From NCBI GenBank assembly GCA_036927565.1, contig JAYESD010000008.1, positions 18,246,100-18,310,099 of the forward strand: a DNA stretch of 64,000 nucleotides, given 5' to 3'. This document shows positions 59,233 through 64,000 of this stretch, piece after piece. The position numbers were made by a program, and so were the translations under genes. Source of the DNA: Tuctoria greenei. Lineage: Eukaryota; Streptophyta; Magnoliopsida; Poales; Poaceae. The notes under the pieces were generated by a model. That model had not been told where the DNA came from, made no database searches, and saw only the letters and a program-made list of their open reading frames with translations. How positions within the stretch are numbered: the first letter of the stretch is position 1; each line of letters begins with the position of its first letter.

Positions 59233-59608
59233 ATCTCCCCCGTTTTGGTGATTGATGACAACACATTAAGACTTCAACAAAAGGATAACAATTTGTTTTC
59301 ATAACATGTATTTGTATGAGTGACTCCTCCTCAATGTATGCATCATGAGTAAGAGAAATTGGGAGGGTTCTCATACATATACATGTTATGGTGGGGTGCC
59401 TAAGTGATGTACCCATAAATTATGATAAGGCAACAAATATGCAAGATAAAAATGTAATTGAAGCATAACATCACAATTTATACATAGTTCACGAATTAAG
59501 TCTTATGACAACTTGAAATAAGAGTTTAAAAACATAAGTCCATAGTGGATCAATCTCTCCCTCATAAAACTATCTAAGTACCCCCTTCCAATCTCTCCCC
59601 CTTTGGCA

Positions 59609-61321
59609 TCAAGACACCAAAAAGGAAAAGATAAAGAAGAGTCGTAAGATATACTCTTCATCATCATCGACATCATCGTCATCGTCATCTCCTCCACCTT
59701 GATGCCCGCTATCACTCTCCGTGGCCTCCGGATCATCATCTTCGGATGGAGCCGTCGTGGAGGTACCAACTTCACTGAATTGAGCAAGCTCCTCGTCTGT
59801 GAACTCCGGGAACGGAGTCATCTCCCCATCACTCTCCACGATGGGAGACATAGGGATGTCCAACTTGTCGCACATCGCCTTGAGATACTTCTCTTGGCAA
59901 CGCTCCATTCGACGTTGCCGAACTTCCGTCTTCCGGCAAGAGGAGAATATGGCTTTGAAACACTTGAGGAAACCATTGCCGCGTTGTTATGAAGGAGGAG
60001 GTGGAGGAGGTGATGGCACGAAGTGAGAAGAAGAAGCGGGAGGATCCGCATTCTTCCTTCGTGGGGCAGCAGGCTCTGGAGGGGGGATTTGAGGACGAAG
60101 CCTTCGATGAGTGATGTCCTTCTTGAAGGTGAGCCCGGACACCTTCTCGATCATGTACATGATGTAAGGAGCGTATCCACATGATCGGGTTGGAGTATGC
60201 GAGATGTTGAAAATGTTATCAAAGATGTAGTCCACTACATTGAAACGGACATCTCCATCAATTAGCACCATCAAGTGCCTCAAATTTCCTTGAATAATCC
60301 CCACATCTCCATCCTTGGGGGCAATAGTCTTCCGGAGCACCCCGTTGAGGACACTATAGAAGGGCTTGATGTTTCTTATGTGCCCCGCCTCAAAAGGAAC
60401 ATGACTTGGATACATGTACTCCAAAGTGTCTCAATCAACCAGCCTTAGATTGGAGATGATGATATCATTTTCCAGTTGATCCTCCAAGTCAAGGAGTTGA
60501 CCAAACTCCCATCAGGTGGTGGAGTGTTGCTCTCCATGTGTCATCCATGTGATTCTCCTATCCCCATCGGTGTGGAAGTAGACAGTGGAGTAGAATTGAG
60601 CAATAACCTCCATATTCCAGTCATACTGAAATGCCATGAACTTCTTCAAGCCATGGCGCTCTATGGACTCAATCACAGCATTGCAAGCCATGTGATCCTT
60701 CTGGGCCATGTAGTCCCAATCAATCCACTGAGCATCTATGACTGGAGTTTGCTTGGACATGTAGACAGTGTGATAATAGTCACAATGGAAGTCACACTAT
60801 AAACGAGGATCCAATGTTCTCCTTTCCCTTTCATAGACATTGACCTTCCTGAGCTTCCTTGCCTTCTCATCCCCTTTGCCTTTGAAGATGTTGGCATCGA
60901 AGGCACCCGCACAGTTTGGGTTCCTTGTAGGAGATGACATCCTCAAGGGACCAATGGGTTGAGAGGCTCCCTTCTTGGCCTTGCTTGTACGCTTTTTAGC
61001 AACTAGAACTCTTTTCTTGGGTGCAACATCCACTGATGCCTTGACCTTGTCCTCGGATACCCTAGCCTCCTGAGTTCTAGTCTTCTCGCCCATAGTCACA
61101 AGTCTTTTCTTCTTGGGAGCTGCCTCAGCTACCGCTGAGTTATGAGCTTCCGTTTGCGTCTTCTTTGCCCTTCTAGTCTTTGACTGAGATTCGAGATATG
61201 CTATGGAAAGATCGTGCTCCTCACGATTTCGACAGTAAAGTTCTTGTCTTCCCACCTTGACCTCGGAGTCAGAAAGAGGAACATAGTCTGAATCCGACAT
61301 TTTCACTGATAAGAGAGGCAA
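59609..61321 (-). pseudogene. Extra 3' ORF of the second Sirevirus, broken
   Basis: Minus-strand segments in order: 60797-61321 (start MPLLSVKMSDSDY; Lys-rich; SQPIGPLRMSSPTRNP; FKGKGDEKARKLR); 60512-60760 (AQWIDWDYM, YDWNMEVIAQFYST, ITWMTHGEQ); 59987-60424 (EYMYPSHVPFEAGHIRN, RSCGYAPYIMYMIEKVSG); and 59609-59908 (ending in a run of Asp/Glu). It is better preserved than the copy in element 1 and shows that the protein had a basic N-terminus, a globular centre and a very acidic tail. Three frame breaks interrupt it. Function unknown; no clear signal peptide or transmembrane helix. Confidence 0.65.
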
Positions 61322-61329
61322 AGGAGTGT

Positions 61330-61994
61330 GTATGAGTCCAAAGAAGTAGATACATGACGTTAAAATTCACAAAATTGATCAAGGTTAGGGTTTTCACTGT
61401 GTAACCCGGACTTGTCCGCCTAGGGGCCGGACTAGTCCGTACCAAGCCGAACTTGTTCGCCCTGTGGCCGGACTAGTCCGGTTCACATAGCAAGAACCCT
61501 AATCTAGAGAAATTTTGCAAAATCTACGGATCCTACCACCAAAATTGAGGTACATGATCACAATGATGTGGACAACAACATTTGTGAAGAAGTTTCTATC
61601 AATAGACCTAAAAGAATTGAATTTTGAAGGTTTTGGGGTTAGGTCACCTCTTCAAATCTTCAAATCGATAAAATGTGAATGAAGAATCGACCTACGATGC
61701 TCGGGAAAGAGTTCCCACTCACCCAAGGGCTTCAATCCTTGGATTGGAATCAAGATTTGGTGGTTGAAATCGAAAATCGCCGATTTGGGGCCGGTTTTCG
61801 TGCATTTTTAAGAGAGAGATTGTGTGTGTAAGAGTGAAGAGGGCGATGGATCCCTGGGGAGGTTAAGTCCCCAAGGGTCGGACTAGTCCGGTTGGAGACC
61901 CGGACTTGTCCGGCCTACGGACTGGGTTCGGACTATTCTGAACCACCGGACTAGTCCGGTTGGGGGCGGACTAGTCCGGTCCTAAGGCTGAAAA

Positions 61995-62065
<71 letters not shown>

Positions 62066-62100
62066 GGTTTTCAATGGAGATTTAATCCTTTTGGACTATA
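61330..62100. repeat. Non-coding region with palindromes and (TA)n(GA)n tract
   Basis: Same position as 7085-7982 in element 1. CGGACTAGTCCG occurs near 61427, 61467, 61877, 61946 and 61964. A (TA)n tract at about 61997-62045 runs into (GA)n to 62066. Confidence 0.75.
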
Positions 62101-62277
62101 TTTTCACAAAAATCTTTGTAAACATGGTGAGTAAGCAATCAACAATCAAACTATGACCATAATTCACAAAGATTCAATAGTTTCAAAATAATTTGTAGAA
62201 AAATTGAGGAGGATGAGTTTTTCGCAAGCATGTATGAATTTTAAAGCAAATACATGTAACAATCAGGTGTGCAAGAC

Positions 62278-63933
62278 TCAAGCCACATTTCGAGAATCTA
62301 AGATATTGAGCTCACTCCTAAGTTCACAAAATCTTTTCTCATATAGGGGCTTGGTAAAAATATCGGCGAATTGTTTTTTGGTTCTCACATGGGAAATTGC
62401 AATGTCTCCTTTGATGGAGTGATCTCTCAAGAAATGGTGGTGAATATCGATGTGTTTGGTCCTTGAGTGCTCAACTGGATTGTGGGCTATTTTGATGACA
62501 CTCTCATTGTCACATAAGAGGAGAATATATCGCAGGTTTATGCCATAGTCCCTAAGAGTTTGTCGCATCTAAAGAAGTTGTGCACAACAACTTCTGGCGG
62601 CGACATACTCCACTTTGGGTGTGAAAAGAGCAATGAAGTTTTGTCTCTTTGAGGACCAAGACACTAGAGATGTACCAAGGAATTGGCAAGTTCCGGAGGT
62701 ACTCTTCCTATCCACTTTCCACCCCGCATTGTCTGCATCGGAATATCTAATGAGGTTAAACTTAGATCCCTTGGGGTACCAAAGTCCTAAGCTTGGTGTG
62801 TGAACTAAATATCTAATAATTCTCTTGACGGCGGTCAAATGACACATCTTAGGAGCAACTTGAAATCTAGCACACATACACACACTAAGACTGTTATCAG
62901 GCCTAGATGCACATAAGTAAAGCAATGAGCCTATCATGGAGTGATATACTTTTTGGTCCACACTTGGACCATCTTCATTAAGATCGAGATGCCCATTAGT
63001 TGCCATAGGGGTCTTGATGGGTTTGGCTTTGTCCACGTCAAACTTCTTGAGTATGTCTTGTGTGTACTTAGTTTGACTAATGAATGTGCCTTCCTTGAGT
63101 TGTTTCACTTGAAAACCTAGGAAGAACTTCAACTCCCCCATCATGGACATCTCAAATCTTTCGGTCATTATCTTGAAAAACTCATCACAAAATGCTTTGT
63201 TAGTAGAACTAAATATAATGTCATCGACATATATTTGGCAAACAAACAAATCATCATTAAAGTGCTTAGTCAATAGAGTGTAATCCGCCTTCCCAATTTT
63301 AAAATCATTTTGAGTTAGAAAGTCTCTAAGGCACTCATACCAAGCTCTAGGAGCTTTTTTGAGGCCATAGAGAGCCTTACGCAATTTGTACACATGGTTT
63401 GGGAATTCTTGGTCTTCAAAGACGGGGGGTTGATCCACATACAACTCTTCCTTGATTGGACCATTGAGGAATGCACTCTTGAAGTCCATTTGATATATCT
63501 TAAAATCAAGGTGAGTAGCAAAGGCAAGTAATATATGAATTGATTCAAGCCTAGCTACGGGAGCAAAGGTTTCATTAAAATCCAAACCTTCGACTTGTGA
63601 ATAACCTTTGGCCACAAGTCGTGCTTTATTCCTTGTAACCACCCCATAATCATCTTGTTTGTTGTGGAACACCCACTTTGTGCCCACAACATTTGCATTA
63701 GGCCTCTTCACGAGCTCCCACACTTGATTTCTTTCAAAGTTGTTGAGCTCTTCTTGCATGGCCATCACCCCCTCTGGATCTCGTAGTGCTTCTTCAACAT
63801 CGCGAGGCTCCAAGGAAGAAACAAAAGAGTAATGTTCACAAAAATTTGCAACACAAGATCGAGTAGTTACCCCCTTTGAGATGTCTCCAAGTATATTATC
63901 AACAGGATGGTCCCGTTGAACGCTTTGGTGCAC
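62278..63933 (-). pseudogene. Copia RT and RNase H of the second Sirevirus, one stop
   Basis: 62569-63933 encodes RT with GTKWVF, LVAKGYSQVEG, QMDFKSAFLNG (catalytic Asp kept, unlike element 1) and QIYVDDIIFSS, then RNase H with YSDADNAGWK (usual DADYAG changed) up to CCAQLL. An in-frame TAG at 62569-62571 falls where element 1 has Trp. The frame continues at 62278-62568 with MRQTLRDYG, CDNESVIKIAHNPVEHSR and ADIFTKPL. Apart from that stop the region is open, so decay is modest. Confidence 0.85.
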
Positions 63934-64000
63934 TCTTGGGTTAGGCGCTTGAGGTCTTGAATCTTATTCTTTGTCTTCCTCATTTTCATTGTCTCCCCAT

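Larger units (their letters stand above)
57597..64000 (-). mobile_element. Second Sirevirus-type Ty1/copia element, 3' part only (runs off the window)
   Basis: On the minus strand the window holds RT, RNase H, the non-coding region, the extra 3' ORF, the polypurine tract and the 3' LTR. The layout equals that of copia element 1, but the sequences are clearly diverged, so it is a related subfamily. Integrase, gag and the 5' LTR lie beyond base 64000. The base run just left of the LTR is gcttg (57592-57596); its partner duplication is not visible. Confidence 0.88.

Noticed and set aside
1..64000. Complete momilactone gene cluster
   Set aside because: Only the CPS4-like gene is present; no diterpene synthase with a DDxxD motif, no P450 and no short-chain dehydrogenase motif was seen.

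Overview
The window is plant nuclear DNA from a grass, most likely Oryza or a close relative. It holds one intact host gene, on the minus strand at 21062-25485: a 14-exon class II diterpene cyclase. By family knowledge its closest match is rice CPS4, the syn-copalyl diphosphate synthase of the momilactone pathway. All 13 introns are GT-AG, the reading frame is unbroken (757 residues), and a TATA box and poly(A) signal lie in suitable places. No other momilactone-cluster gene (KSL4, CYP99A, MAS) is visible here. I infer the rice tribe from this gene and the grass-type elements around it; the species cannot be fixed.

Almost everything else is nested transposable elements.
1-3227: a possible 3' exon of an unidentified gene, a Stowaway MITE and a small hairpin.
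3228-15186: a full Sirevirus-type Ty1/copia element (minus; TSD cttat; decayed).
15187-18745: another MITE, then a broken CACTA (En/Spm) element with a subterminal repeat array ending in CAGTG.
18746-20547: the 3' end of another copia element (plus).
21062-25485: the CPS4-like gene.
26637-27522: a solo LTR of a Tat-type gypsy family.
27698-33958: a second, older Ty1/copia element (minus; TSD ataca).
34562-57032: an old solo LTR with a second LTR of the same family nested in it (36055-54056). That inner LTR is split by a young Tat-lineage Ty3/gypsy element (39135-52068; TSD tcact; LTRs about 1.1% different by eye).
57597-64000: the 3' part of another Sirevirus (minus), running off the window.

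The young gypsy element is the most intact. Gag-protease and pol lie in one frame, interrupted by a single TAG. A large antisense two-exon ORF lies between pol and the 3' LTR. The two Sireviruses share an unusual layout: dispersed copies of the palindrome CCGGACTAGTCCGG in LTRs and internal DNA, a (TA)n block downstream of RNase H, and an extra ORF before the 3' LTR.

No rRNA, tRNA or CRISPR was found. TSDs, motifs, splice sites and counts were read by eye. Family assignments come from recognised motifs, not searches.
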